Source: Massilia sp. HP4
GTDB taxonomy: Bacteria > Pseudomonadota > Gammaproteobacteria > Burkholderiales > Burkholderiaceae_D
Assembly: GCF_005222695.1 (NCBI RefSeq)
Contig: NZ_STGG01000010.1
Location: 186,001-250,000 of the forward strand
Direction of reading: 5' to 3'
DNA: 64,000 nucleotides
In this document: positions 40,881 to 50,016 of the stretch, piece by piece
Position numbering within the stretch: the stretch's first letter is position 1
Layout: every line of letters begins with the position of its first letter
Notes under the pieces: generated by a model
Seen by the model: the letters and a program-made list of their open reading frames with translations, nothing else
Database searches by the model: none
What the model was told of the DNA's origin: nothing
Translations under genes and position numbers: made by a program

Positions 40881-41842
40881 ACCGCACGCCAGGCTCACCC
40901 ACCGTGTTCGATCCGGTCCAGCGCACCGTCCTGGTGACCGGCGCCACCGGCTTCATCGGCCAGACGCTGGTGCAGGCGCTGCTGGACGACGGTCACCGGG
41001 TGATCGCGCTGACCAGGGACACCCAGCGCGCGGGCCGGCTGTTCGATGGCAAGGTGCGCCCCATCGCCGCCATGGATGCGCTATCGGCCGACGAACAGGT
41101 CGACGTCATCGTCAACCTGGCAGGAAGCCGGATACTCGGGCAGCGCTGGACGGCGAGGCGCCGCGAGGCGCTGCGCGCGAGCCGCGTCGGGCTGACCGGC
41201 GCCGTGGTCGACTGGATCGCGCGTTCCCGCCACAAGCCGCGGCTGCTGCTCTCGGCCTCGGCGATCGGCTACTACGGCATCCAGGCGCCGGGCATCGATG
41301 CGCAGCTGACCGAGACGGCGCCGCCGCAGCCGATGTTCATGTCCGACCTGTGCCGCGAATGGGAAGATGCCGCTGCCGTCGCGACGCAGCATGGAGTACC
41401 CGTGGAGTGCATGCGCTTCGGCCTGGTGCTCGGGCGGCAAGGCGCGCTGCCGATGATGCTGCTGCCAATCCGGCTGGGCCTGGGCGGCCGGCTGGGCAGC
41501 GGGCGCCAGTGGCTGTCGTGGATCCATGTCGACGACGTCATCGGCGGCATCGCCCATCGCTGGCGCCATGCAATGACGCAGCCTTCCAGCGGCGCCAGTG
41601 CGAACGCCACCAATTTCACCGCGCCCGAACAGGTCATGCAGGCCGCGTTCAGCCAGGCCGCGGCGCGCGTCTGGAAACGCCCCTGTTTCTTGCCGACGCC
41701 CGCCTGGCCGCTGCGGCTCGCGCTCGGCGAGCAGGCCGACCTGCTGCTGGAAGGCCAGCGCGTAACGCCGGCGCGCCTGCAGCGCGAAGGCTTCGTGTTT
41801 CGCTATCCCGACCTGGCGGGGGCCTTGCGCAGCCTGCGCTGA
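40877..41842 (+). CDS. TIGR01777-family NAD-dependent epimerase (SDR39U1-like)
   Basis: A 321-residue atypical short-chain dehydrogenase. The Rossmann motif is VTGATGFIGQTLVQALLDDGH (20-40), then VNLAGSRILGQRW, SASAIGYYG and WISWIHV-like WLSWIHVDDVIGGI, characteristic of the YfcH/SDR39U1 group. The substrate is not known. Translationally coupled to the GbsR-like regulator; converges on the LysR gene 20 bases away. Confidence 0.85.
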   Translation: MNRTPGSPTVFDPVQRTVLVTGATGFIGQTLVQALLDDGHRVIALTRDTQRAGRLFDGKVRPIAAMDALSADEQVDVIVNLAGSRILGQRWTARRREALRASRVGLTGAVVDWIARSRHKPRLLLSASAIGYYGIQAPGIDAQLTETAPPQPMFMSDLCREWEDAAAVATQHGVPVECMRFGLVLGRQGALPMMLLPIRLGLGGRLGSGRQWLSWIHVDDVIGGIAHRWRHAMTQPSSGASANATNFTAPEQVMQAAFSQAAARVWKRPCFLPTPAWPLRLALGEQADLLLEGQRVTPARLQREGFVFRYPDLAGALRSLR

Positions 41843-41862
41843 TCCGGGCTCAACGCGGCGCG

Positions 41863-42783
41863 TCAGGTGCCAGATGGCTGGTGCTTCAGCATCCGGCACA
41901 CCGCCGCCAGCGCCAGCAGGTTCGGATCGCGTTCGCGCACCCGCAGGAAGGACAGGCCAATGGTCTGCTGCATGCGGTAATCCGCCTTCAGCGGGATCAG
42001 CTGCACCTTGTCGCCGAAGGCATTGCGCACCCGGCCCGGCAGCAAGGTATAGCCGATGCCGGCCGCGACCAGGTTCATCAGCGAGAAGATGTCGCCCACG
42101 CGGGTGACGATGGTCGGCGCATAGCCGGCGATGCGAAACGCTTCCTGGAAGCCCTTGAGGGTCACGAAACCGTCCTTCAGGCATACGAATTTCTCGGACG
42201 CGCACTGGCGCAGGTCGACTTCCTTCATGCCGGCATACGGCGAACCGGCCGGTGCGGCGAAGAAGACATCGTCTTCGAACAGCGCGATCGACTCGATCTC
42301 GGGATCGGAGTCGGGCATCCCCATCAGCGCGGCGTCGATCGCGTTCTGCTTGAGTTTATGCAGCAGGTCGGCGTTCGAGCCGAGCACCAGCTCGGTCTCG
42401 ATTTCCTGTTTGCGCAGCTTGATGCCGATGATGACTTCGGGGATCGCCCCGGTGGTCAGCGAATACAGGGAGCCGATCCTGAGGTGGTCGGCCGAATAGC
42501 CGGCCGCCGAGCGGGTCGCGGCGATCCCGTCCGCCATCATCTTGACCACTTCACGGCTCACTTCGGCCAGCACCTGGGCCGCCTCGTTCGGGATCAGGTT
42601 GCGGCCCTGGAGGCTGAACAGCTGGCAGCTCATGCCTTCTTCGAGCGAATGCAGGGCCCGGTGCACGCTCACCGCGCTGATGTCGAGCATGCGCGCGGCG
42701 GCGTTCAGGTTGCCGCCTTCCATATAGGCCAGCAGGATCTCGAGTTTGCGGAACGTGATGTCGTCGCTGATCTGGCTGCGCAT
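41863..42783 (-). CDS. mdcR: LysR-type regulator, probable MdcR
   Basis: A 306-residue LysR protein: N-terminal HTH (FRKLEILLAYMEGGNLNAAARMLDISAVSVHRALHSLEEG), and effector domain containing GSLYSLTTGAIPEVIIGIKLR and GIGYTLLPGRVRNAFGDKVQLIPL. From memory this closely resembles MdcR of Pseudomonas malonate clusters, and the mdc genes lie on the same side, two genes away. It is also only 43 bases downstream of the next LysR gene and could be cotranscribed with it, so control of the TonB locus is the alternative. AAGG sits 5-6 bases before the ATG. Confidence 0.68.
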   Translation of the reverse strand: MRSQISDDITFRKLEILLAYMEGGNLNAAARMLDISAVSVHRALHSLEEGMSCQLFSLQGRNLIPNEAAQVLAEVSREVVKMMADGIAATRSAAGYSADHLRIGSLYSLTTGAIPEVIIGIKLRKQEIETELVLGSNADLLHKLKQNAIDAALMGMPDSDPEIESIALFEDDVFFAAPAGSPYAGMKEVDLRQCASEKFVCLKDGFVTLKGFQEAFRIAGYAPTIVTRVGDIFSLMNLVAAGIGYTLLPGRVRNAFGDKVQLIPLKADYRMQQTIGLSFLRVRERDPNLLALAAVCRMLKHQPSGT

Positions 42784-42826
42784 GGATGCCTTTACAAGTG
42801 TGAACTGTGCGAGGATACCGCGCTCT

Positions 42827-43753
42827 TCAATTCGGCGCCAATGCGCCCTGCATGCCATCCTGGACGAACAGGCCGGGCGAGCTGTCGGCATACTCGCGCA
42901 GCACGTCCCACACCACTTTCACACGGCGCAGGCGGTACAGGTCGGTCGGCGCCGCCAGCCAGAACGAACGCTCGGCCGAGAAACCCGGCAGCACCGGCAC
43001 CAGCCGGCCGTCGCCCGGCACCGCATAGGGCGGCGCCATCATCAGCCCCATGCCGAGCGAGGCCGCCTCGATCTGCGCCGTCATGCCCGAGCAGCACATG
43101 CGGCGGCGCGGCGTGAAACCGAGTTCGTTCAGGTAGGACAGTTCGCGGCTGGCCAGCCGGTCCTGCACATAGTCGACGAAATCGTGGCGCGCCAGGTCGG
43201 CCTGCTGGCGGATCGGCGGATGGCGCGCCAGGTAGCCCGGGGACGCGTACAGGTAGAAGCGGAACGAGGCCAGCCGCGTCACCACATAGCGGCCGGTGGT
43301 GGGCGGATCGAGCATCACGCCCAGGTCGGCCTCGCGGTTGGCCAGGTTCGCGAAGCGCGGCAGCGCCAGCAAGTCGATCTGCAGGTCGGGATGCTGGTCG
43401 AGCAGGCCGACCAGCAAGGGCGCGACGACCTTGACGCCGAATACCTCGGGCACGCCGAGCCGCACCACGCCGTGGGCCGCGACTTCGGCGCCGCCGATCT
43501 GTTCGGCCGCAGCCAGCGCCGCCCCTTCCATCGCCTCGGCATGCGGCAGCAGGGCCAGGCCGACCTCGGTCAGCTCATACCCCTCGCGCGAGCGGTCGAA
43601 CAGGGTCGCGCCGAGCTGGGTCTCGAGCCGGTCGATGCGGCGCGCGACGGTCGTGTGCTCGACGTCGAGGCGGCGCGAGGCGCCCGACAGCGTGCCCGCG
43701 CGGGCCAGCTCCAGGAAGAACCGCAGATCCGTCCACTCGGGCAGCGTATTCAT
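42827..43753 (-). CDS. LysR-type regulator divergent from the TonB receptor
   Basis: A 308-residue LysR protein: WTDLRFFLELARAGTLSGASRRLDVEHTTVARRIDRLE (HTH) and an effector domain with a late MAPPYAVPGDGRLVPVLPG segment. It belongs to the subgroup whose members usually control an adjacent, divergent target. The next gene right, a TonB receptor, starts 284 bases away, with GTGCAC palindromes in the gap, so this is the likely regulator of the uptake locus. Confidence 0.85.
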   Translation of the reverse strand: MNTLPEWTDLRFFLELARAGTLSGASRRLDVEHTTVARRIDRLETQLGATLFDRSREGYELTEVGLALLPHAEAMEGAALAAAEQIGGAEVAAHGVVRLGVPEVFGVKVVAPLLVGLLDQHPDLQIDLLALPRFANLANREADLGVMLDPPTTGRYVVTRLASFRFYLYASPGYLARHPPIRQQADLARHDFVDYVQDRLASRELSYLNELGFTPRRRMCCSGMTAQIEAASLGMGLMMAPPYAVPGDGRLVPVLPGFSAERSFWLAAPTDLYRLRRVKVVWDVLREYADSSPGLFVQDGMQGALAPN

Positions 43754-43786
43754 GAGATCGCTTGTCAGATATCAAGATGACACATT

Positions 43787-43800
43787 GTGCACTCGTGCAC
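43787..43800. promoter_or_regulatory. tandem GTGCAC sites near the LysR start
   Basis: GTGCAC-TC-GTGCAC: two copies of a self-complementary hexamer 34 bases upstream of the LysR ATG. They share the half-site of the larger palindrome at 43918-43933. Confidence 0.45.
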
Positions 43801-43917
43801 ATTCCTTCTGCAAGCAAATTACCGACGATCCCTGCGGCGCCGCTGAAATGGTGCAATGCGGCATCTGTCCCTAGGAAAGCTCACCACGAAGGCCGACAAG
43901 CGGGCCGGAAAGCGGGC

Positions 43918-43933
43918 TGTGCATTAATGCACA
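43918..43933. promoter_or_regulatory. putative LysR operator TGTGCATTAATGCACA
   Basis: A perfect 16-base palindrome between the LysR gene and the TonB receptor, about 105 bases before the receptor start. It contains the T-N11-A geometry of LysR sites and repeats the TGTGCA half-site seen at 43787-43800. Confidence 0.6.
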
Positions 43934-44037
43934 ACGGGGTGGGCGATCGTTGACTATTCAAGCAAACCCGACCTTGGCACACTGGTTGGCATGCGCTCGA
44001 TCGCACGGATGCCATACCAAAAAATGAGGAGACTAGA

Positions 44038-46332
44038 ATGCGTCTGACCAGGAACAAGATGAAGCTGCTGAACCAGTCCGCCGCCGCCCTGCTGGCGCTG
44101 TCCGGCGGGACGATGGGCGTGGCCCAGGCCCAGGATGCGGCCGGCCCGTCGGCCACCCCAGCAGCAGCGTCGGCCGAGGAATCCGTGTCGAAAGTGGTCG
44201 TCACCGCGCGCCGGCGCGAAGAGACCCTGCAGGACGTCCCGGTCTCGGTCACCGCGTTCAGCGCCGACCAGCTGTCCAAGCAGGCCGTGCCCGACGTGAC
44301 CGCCCTGGCCCTGGCGCTGCCCAACACGACCCTCAAAGCCTCGCGCGCCACCAACAGCACGCTGACCGCCTTCATCCGCGGCGTCGGCCAGGCCGACCCG
44401 CTGGCCGGCTTCGAATCGGGCGTCGGCATCTATATCGACGACATCTACCTGGCCCGCCCGCAGGCGGCGGTGGCCGACATCTACGACGTCGAGCGCATCG
44501 AAGTGCTGCGCGGCCCCCAGGGCACGCTGTACGGCCGCAACACCATCGGCGGCGCCGTCAAGTACGTGACCCGCAAGCTGGGACCGCAGCGCGACGTGCG
44601 CGTGCGCGCCACGGTCGGCGAATACGGGCAAAAGGAAGCGGTGGTCACCGCCAGCACGCCGCTGACCGACACCGCCCGCGTCGGCGCCACCTTCGCCCGC
44701 TTCAAGCGCGATGGCTTCGGCGACAACCTGTACACCGGCAAGGGCAACTACGACAAGGACGTCACCGCCGGCCGCGTCTCGGCCGAATTCACGCCGAACC
44801 AGGACCTGTTCATCCGACTGGCCGGCGACTTCACGCAAGACGATTCGAATCCCAAGAACGGCCACCGCCTGATCGTCGGCCGCACCAGCGGCGCCCCGAT
44901 CCTGGAAGACGTGTTCGACACCCGCGGCAATCTTACCAAGGCACTTGGCCACGACCAGGAAGTACGCGCCTACGGCGGTTCTGCCACCATCGAATACACC
45001 GTGAACAGCGAGTGGAGCGTCAAGTCGATCACGGCCGCACGCCGCGACAAATCGTATGCCCCGATCGACTTCGACGCCCTGCCCGTGGTCGACATGGAAG
45101 TGCCGGCGCTGTACACCAACCGCCAGTTCAGCCAGGAACTGCAAGTGACCTACAACGGCCCGCGCCTGCAGGGCGTGGCCGGCGTCTATTACATGGACGC
45201 CAACGCCTTCAACAAGTTCGACACCATCCTGGCCGGCGCCGTGCCGACCTCCACCTACACGATGGGCGACATCGACACGAAAGCCTGGGCCGCCTACTTC
45301 GACGGCAGCTACAACCTGACCGACACCGTGAGCCTGTCGCTGGGCGGCCGCTACACGGTCGACAAGCGCGAGGCCGACGTGCTGCGCCAGATCTATTTTG
45401 GCCTGGCCGGCTCGCCCGACATGGGCAATCCGGGCGCGATCCTGTTCCGCACCGACACCGACCTGCGGGGCGGCATGCTCGAGCGCGAGGACAAGAAGTT
45501 CACGCCGCGCGTGGCCGTCAACTGGAAGATGAACCCCGCCCACAATGTGTATGCCTCGTACTCCGAAGGCTTCAAGGGCGGCGGCTTCGATCCGCGCCTG
45601 AACGTGGTCGGCACCCGCATCCCGCTCGAGACGGCGCGCGCCGGCTATGCGCCCGAGACCATCGAGACCTATGAGCTGGGCCTCAAGTCGGCCTTCAACG
45701 GCGGACGCATCACGACCAATGCCGCCGTGTTCTACAGCGACTACGCCGATGTGCAGATTCCCGGCTCGGTGGCGATCGACTCCGACGGCGACGGCCGCGA
45801 CGACAGCTTCGCCGGGGTGACCACCAATGCCGGCAAGGCCGAGATCAAGGGCGTCGAGCTGGAAGCGATCGCCAACATCACGCCCAACTTCATGCTGGCG
45901 GGGATGTACAGCTATATCGACGCCAAGTACAAGGAATACATCGTGGCGGGCGTGAACGTGGCCGACCAGCGCATCTTCCAGAACACGCCGAAGAATTCGG
46001 CCAACCTGCGCGCCAACTACGACATCCCCATGCCGATCATGGGCCACAACGGCCGCATCTCGCTGATCGGCAGCTGGTCGTACAAGGGCGCGACCGCCCA
46101 GTTCGAGACGCCGTCGATCCTGGACCAGGAGTCGTACCGGATCTGGGACGCGTCGATCGTCTGGACCCGCCAGGACGGCAAGGTGCGCGCCGGCCTGCAC
46201 GGCAAGAACCTGGGCGACGAGCATTACAAGACCGCCGGCTATCTGTTCCCGACCCTGGGCAACGAAGGCACGCTGACCGCCTTCTACGGCAACCCGCGTA
46301 CGGTCTCGGCCACCCTGGAGCTGCGCTTCTGA
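44038..46332 (+). CDS. TonB-dependent outer-membrane receptor
   Basis: A 764-residue receptor: signal peptide (to about VAQA-QD, residue 31), plug domain (about 60-175, with VVVTARRREETLQDVPVSVTAFSADQL, GVGIYIDDIYLARPQ and VLRGPQGTLYGRNTIGGAVKYVTRKLG) and a 22-strand barrel ending in the aromatic LELRF. Its plug is the kind often annotated as Fe-siderophore-like but common in catabolic receptors too. GAGGAG lies upstream of the ATG. The ligand is unknown; the downstream hydrolase and HAAT importer point to a small organic ligand, perhaps an ester, rather than a siderophore. Confidence 0.9.
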   Translation: MRLTRNKMKLLNQSAAALLALSGGTMGVAQAQDAAGPSATPAAASAEESVSKVVVTARRREETLQDVPVSVTAFSADQLSKQAVPDVTALALALPNTTLKASRATNSTLTAFIRGVGQADPLAGFESGVGIYIDDIYLARPQAAVADIYDVERIEVLRGPQGTLYGRNTIGGAVKYVTRKLGPQRDVRVRATVGEYGQKEAVVTASTPLTDTARVGATFARFKRDGFGDNLYTGKGNYDKDVTAGRVSAEFTPNQDLFIRLAGDFTQDDSNPKNGHRLIVGRTSGAPILEDVFDTRGNLTKALGHDQEVRAYGGSATIEYTVNSEWSVKSITAARRDKSYAPIDFDALPVVDMEVPALYTNRQFSQELQVTYNGPRLQGVAGVYYMDANAFNKFDTILAGAVPTSTYTMGDIDTKAWAAYFDGSYNLTDTVSLSLGGRYTVDKREADVLRQIYFGLAGSPDMGNPGAILFRTDTDLRGGMLEREDKKFTPRVAVNWKMNPAHNVYASYSEGFKGGGFDPRLNVVGTRIPLETARAGYAPETIETYELGLKSAFNGGRITTNAAVFYSDYADVQIPGSVAIDSDGDGRDDSFAGVTTNAGKAEIKGVELEAIANITPNFMLAGMYSYIDAKYKEYIVAGVNVADQRIFQNTPKNSANLRANYDIPMPIMGHNGRISLIGSWSYKGATAQFETPSILDQESYRIWDASIVWTRQDGKVRAGLHGKNLGDEHYKTAGYLFPTLGNEGTLTAFYGNPRTVSATLELRF

Positions 46333-46393
46333 CCCAGCAAACGGCACGGACGGTCATCGTCCGTGCCAAGGACCACTGAAGGATTCATCGAGC

Positions 46394-47266
46394 GTGTCGA
46401 TCTTCTCCCCGATTACCTACACCAGCAGCGACGGACTCGCCCTGTATGCGCGTGACTACCACGGCGCCGGCGGGCCGGCCCGCCTCCCGGTCATCTGCAT
46501 CCACGGCCTGACCCGCAACTCGCTCGACTTCGACGAACTGGCGCCGCAGATCGCAGCCCTGGGCCGCCGCGTGCTGGCAATCGATGTGCGCGGCCGCGGC
46601 CACTCGGCGCGCGACCCGAACCCGGCCAACTACACGCCACTGGTCTACGCCGCCGACGTGGTGGTCCTGATGCACGCGCTGGGCATCGCGCGCGCCGTCT
46701 TCATCGGCACCTCGATGGGTGGCCTGATCACGATGACCCTGGCGGCCCAGCGCCTCGACCTGGTGGCCGGCGCGGTGCTGAACGACATCGGCCCGGTGCT
46801 GTCGCCGCGCGGCCTCGCGCGCATCGCCGGTTACGTCGGCAAGGCCGGCACCTTCGCCAACTGGAACGAGGCCAGATGCCATGTCCGCGACATCAATGCC
46901 TGCGCCTTCCCCGACAACCCGGAGTCGGAATGGGACAAATGGGCCCAGCGCGCCTTCGAACAGCGCGACGACGGCCTGTTGTGCGCCCGCTACGACCCGG
47001 GTATTGCCCACAGCCTGCAAAACGGTAGACTTCCCCCAACCTCGCTGGCGCTGCGCATGGCGTTCCGGCGCCTGACGCGGCACCGCCCCACCCTGATGAT
47101 CCGCGGCGCACTGTCCGACCTGGTCGAAGCCGAGCAGGCGGCCTGGATGCGCAAGGCGGCGCCCGGCCTGGCCTATGCCGAAGTGCCGAACGTCGGCCAT
47201 GCGCCGATGCTCACCGAACCGGAAGCCTTCGAGGCGATCGGCGCTTTCCTGGCGCGGGTCCCATAG
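46394..47266 (+). CDS. alpha/beta hydrolase
   Basis: A 290-residue cytoplasmic-looking hydrolase without a signal peptide. The oxyanion region is HGLTRNSLDFD, the nucleophile elbow GTSMGG, with a likely acid in GALSDLVEAE and His in NVGHAPML. A GTG at 46394 is the start. It lies between the TonB receptor and the importer genes on one strand, so it probably cleaves the imported compound, for example an ester or lactone. Confidence 0.88.
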   Translation: MSIFSPITYTSSDGLALYARDYHGAGGPARLPVICIHGLTRNSLDFDELAPQIAALGRRVLAIDVRGRGHSARDPNPANYTPLVYAADVVVLMHALGIARAVFIGTSMGGLITMTLAAQRLDLVAGAVLNDIGPVLSPRGLARIAGYVGKAGTFANWNEARCHVRDINACAFPDNPESEWDKWAQRAFEQRDDGLLCARYDPGIAHSLQNGRLPPTSLALRMAFRRLTRHRPTLMIRGALSDLVEAEQAAWMRKAAPGLAYAEVPNVGHAPMLTEPEAFEAIGAFLARVP

Positions 47267-47285
47267 ATAAACAAGGAGACAAGCA

Positions 47286-48485
47286 ATGCAGCATCTGATC
47301 AAACCCCTCGCCCTGTCACTGACCTTCGCCTTCGCGGCCGGCGCCGCCCCCGGTGCCCTGGCCCAGGGCAAGGACTTCAAGGTCGCCCTCATCGCCGGCA
47401 AGACCGGCATCATGGAATCGTATGCGCGCGAGACCGAGGCCGGCTTCATGCTCGGTCTCGAGTACCTGACGGGCGGCACCATGGCCATCAACGGCCGCAA
47501 GATCAAGGTGATCGTCAAGGACGACCAGAGCAAACCCGACCTGGGGCGTACCCTCCTGGCCGAAGCCTATGGCGACGACCGGGTCGACATCGCCGTCGGC
47601 ACGACGTCGTCCGGTTCGGCGCTGGCGATGCTGCCGGTGGCGAAGGAATACAAGAAAGTGCTGATCATCGAGCCGGCGGTGGCCGACGCCATCACCGGCG
47701 ACAAGTGGAACAAGTATATCTTCCGCACCGCGCGCAGCTCGATGCAGGATGCATTGGCCGCGGCCAGCACCTTGAAAGGCGGCAGCATCGGCTTCCTGAC
47801 CCAGGACTACGCCTTCGGTCGCGATGCGATCAAGGCCGGCAAGGAAGCGCTGGCCGCCACCGGCAGCGGCGCCAAGGTGGTGCATGAAGAATACGCGCCG
47901 CTGGCGACGACCGACTTCACCGCCTCGTCGCAGCGCCTGTTCGACGCGCTCAAGGACAAGCCGCAGCCGCGCATCCTGCAGATCGTGTGGGCCGGCCCGA
48001 ACCCGATGAACAAGATCGCCGACCTCAAGCCCGAACGCCACGGCATCGTGCTGTCCCCGGGCGGCAACATCCTGCCGGTGATGAAGACCTGGAAGAACTT
48101 CGCCGGCACCCAGGGCACGATTTACTATTACTACGACTTCCCGAAGAACAAGATGAACGACTGGTTCGTCAAGGAGCATACGAAGCGCTTCAAGGCGCCG
48201 CCCGATATGTTCACGGCCGGCGGCATGGCGGCGGCGGGCGCGGTGGTCGCGGCCTTGTCGAAGGTCCCGGACGGCAATGGCGACAAGATGGTGGCGGCGA
48301 TGGAGGGCATGAGCTTCGAGACCCCGAAGGGCACGATGACGTTCCGCAAGGAAGACCACCAGGCGATCCAGCCGATGTACCACTTCCGTATCAAGAAGGA
48401 CCAGAAGAGCGAGTGGGACCTGCTGGAACTGGTGCGCGAGATCCCCGCCAGCGAAATGCCGCTGCCGGTGAAGAACAAGCGCTGA
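47286..48485 (+). CDS. HAAT-family ABC substrate-binding protein
   Basis: A 399-residue periplasmic receptor with a signal peptide (to about GALA-QG) and the Leu/Ile/Val-binding-protein fold: VALIAGKTGIMESYARETEAGFMLGLEY and VDIAVGTTSSGSALAMLPVAKEYKKVL. The closest relatives of this type bind aromatic acids or amides as well as amino acids. It starts 20 bases after the hydrolase stop; the whole block is one operon. Confidence 0.9.
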   Translation: MQHLIKPLALSLTFAFAAGAAPGALAQGKDFKVALIAGKTGIMESYARETEAGFMLGLEYLTGGTMAINGRKIKVIVKDDQSKPDLGRTLLAEAYGDDRVDIAVGTTSSGSALAMLPVAKEYKKVLIIEPAVADAITGDKWNKYIFRTARSSMQDALAAASTLKGGSIGFLTQDYAFGRDAIKAGKEALAATGSGAKVVHEEYAPLATTDFTASSQRLFDALKDKPQPRILQIVWAGPNPMNKIADLKPERHGIVLSPGGNILPVMKTWKNFAGTQGTIYYYYDFPKNKMNDWFVKEHTKRFKAPPDMFTAGGMAAAGAVVAALSKVPDGNGDKMVAAMEGMSFETPKGTMTFRKEDHQAIQPMYHFRIKKDQKSEWDLLELVREIPASEMPLPVKNKR

Positions 48486-48486
48486 C

Positions 48487-49275
48487 ATGACGGGCTCCAC
48501 TCCACCGACGCCTTCGCTGTCGACCCGCGACCTGACCATCCGCTTCGGCGGGCACGTCGCGGTGAATGCGGTGACGGCGGATTTCCATCCCGGCACCCTG
48601 ACCGTCATCGTCGGCCCCAACGGCGCCGGCAAGACCACCTACTTCAACCTGGTCTCGGGCCAGCTGGCGGCCAGCAGCGGCACGGTGGCCCTGCACGGCC
48701 GCGACATCACGCGCGATGGCGCGGCCAGGCGTACGCGGCTCGGCATCGGCCGCGCCTTCCAGCTGACTAACCTGTTCCCGCACCTGACGGTGATCGAGAA
48801 CGTGCGCCTGGCGGTGCAGAGCCGCGCCGGCATGGGCCTGAACTTCCTGTCGATCTGGTCCAGCCACAAGGAGCTGATCGCGCGCGCCGAGCACTACCTG
48901 GAACGGGTGGCGCTGATGGGGCGGCGCGACATGTTCGTGGGCGCCCTGTCGCATGGCGACCAGCGCAAGCTCGAAGTGGCGATCCTGCTGGCGTTGGAGC
49001 CCTCCGTGATGATGTTCGACGAACCCACGGCCGGCATGAGCGTCGACGAAGTGCCGGTGGTGCTCGACCTGATCCGCCAGGTAAAGCTGGAATCGAACAA
49101 GACCGTGCTGCTGGTCGAGCACAAGATGGACGTGGTGCGCCAGCTGGCCGACCGCATCGTCGTGCTGCACAACGGCACGCTGGTGGCGGACGGCGATCCG
49201 CGCGAAGTGATGCAATCGAAGATCGTACAGGAAGCCTATCTTGGAACACCCGAACCCGAACATGCTGGCGCCTGA
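48487..49275 (+). CDS. HAAT-family ABC ATPase, LivG-type
   Basis: A 262-residue ATPase: Walker A GPNGAGKTT, signature LSHGDQRKLEVAILLALEPS and Walker B VMMFDEPTAG. The LSHGDQ form and the C-terminal EAYLG are typical of LivG. It begins two bases after the binding-protein stop codon and overlaps the next gene by 35 bases. Confidence 0.92.
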   Translation: MTGSTPPTPSLSTRDLTIRFGGHVAVNAVTADFHPGTLTVIVGPNGAGKTTYFNLVSGQLAASSGTVALHGRDITRDGAARRTRLGIGRAFQLTNLFPHLTVIENVRLAVQSRAGMGLNFLSIWSSHKELIARAEHYLERVALMGRRDMFVGALSHGDQRKLEVAILLALEPSVMMFDEPTAGMSVDEVPVVLDLIRQVKLESNKTVLLVEHKMDVVRQLADRIVVLHNGTLVADGDPREVMQSKIVQEAYLGTPEPEHAGA

Positions 49276-50008
49276 ACCAGAGGTGCGTGAGCCGCTCCTG
49301 AGGCTGTCCGGCGTCCATACCCATATCGGCCAATACCACATCCTGCAAGGCGTGGACCTGGTCGTGCCGCGCGGCGAACTGGCCGTCCTGCTGGGCCGCA
49401 ACGGTGCCGGCAAGACCACCACCCTGCGCACGATCATGGGCCTGTGGAAGGCCAGCGCCGGCAGCATCCATTTCGACGGCCGCGACATCACCAGGATGGC
49501 CACGCCCGACATCGCCCGCGCCGGCATCGCCTATGTGCCCGAGAACATGGCGGTGTTCTCCGAACTGACGGTGCGCGAAAACCTGGTGCTGGCCGCCCGC
49601 AACGGCCCGCTGGACCAGGCCCGGGTCGACTGGATCTGCGGCTTCTTCCCGGCCCTGCGCAAGTTCTGGAACTACCCTGCGGGGAACCTGTCGGGCGGCC
49701 AGAAGCAGATGGTGGCGATCGCGCGCGCGATCGTCGAAACGAGAAAGCTCCTGCTGGTCGACGAACCGACCAAGGGCCTGGCGCCGAGCATCGTGCAAAG
49801 CCTGATTGCGGCCTTCCGCGAACTCAAGGAACGCGAGACCACGATCCTGCTGGTCGAGCAGAATTTCAATTTTGTGCGCTCGCTGGGCGACAGCGTGGCC
49901 GTGATGGACGACGGCCGCGTGGCCCATGCCGGCAAGATGGCCGCGCTGGCGGGCGACGCCGCGCTCCAGCAGCGCCTGCTCGGCCTGTCGCTCGACTCCC
50001 ACCAATAG
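49241..50008 (+). CDS. HAAT-family ABC ATPase, LivF-type
   Basis: A 255-residue ATPase: Walker A GRNGAGKTT, signature LSGGQKQMVAIARA and Walker B LLLVDEPTKGL. The TTG at 49241 is preferred (AGGA 8 bases upstream); the ATG at 49262 is an in-frame alternative. Pairs with the LivG-type ATPase on the permease heterodimer. Confidence 0.9.
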   Translation: MEHPNPNMLAPEPEVREPLLRLSGVHTHIGQYHILQGVDLVVPRGELAVLLGRNGAGKTTTLRTIMGLWKASAGSIHFDGRDITRMATPDIARAGIAYVPENMAVFSELTVRENLVLAARNGPLDQARVDWICGFFPALRKFWNYPAGNLSGGQKQMVAIARAIVETRKLLLVDEPTKGLAPSIVQSLIAAFRELKERETTILLVEQNFNFVRSLGDSVAVMDDGRVAHAGKMAALAGDAALQQRLLGLSLDSHQ

Positions 50009-50016
50009 GATCAGAC

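Noticed and set aside
43954-46347. 797-codon minus-strand frame opposite the TonB receptor
   Set aside because: No start context or motif; the plus strand carries signal peptide, plug and barrel.
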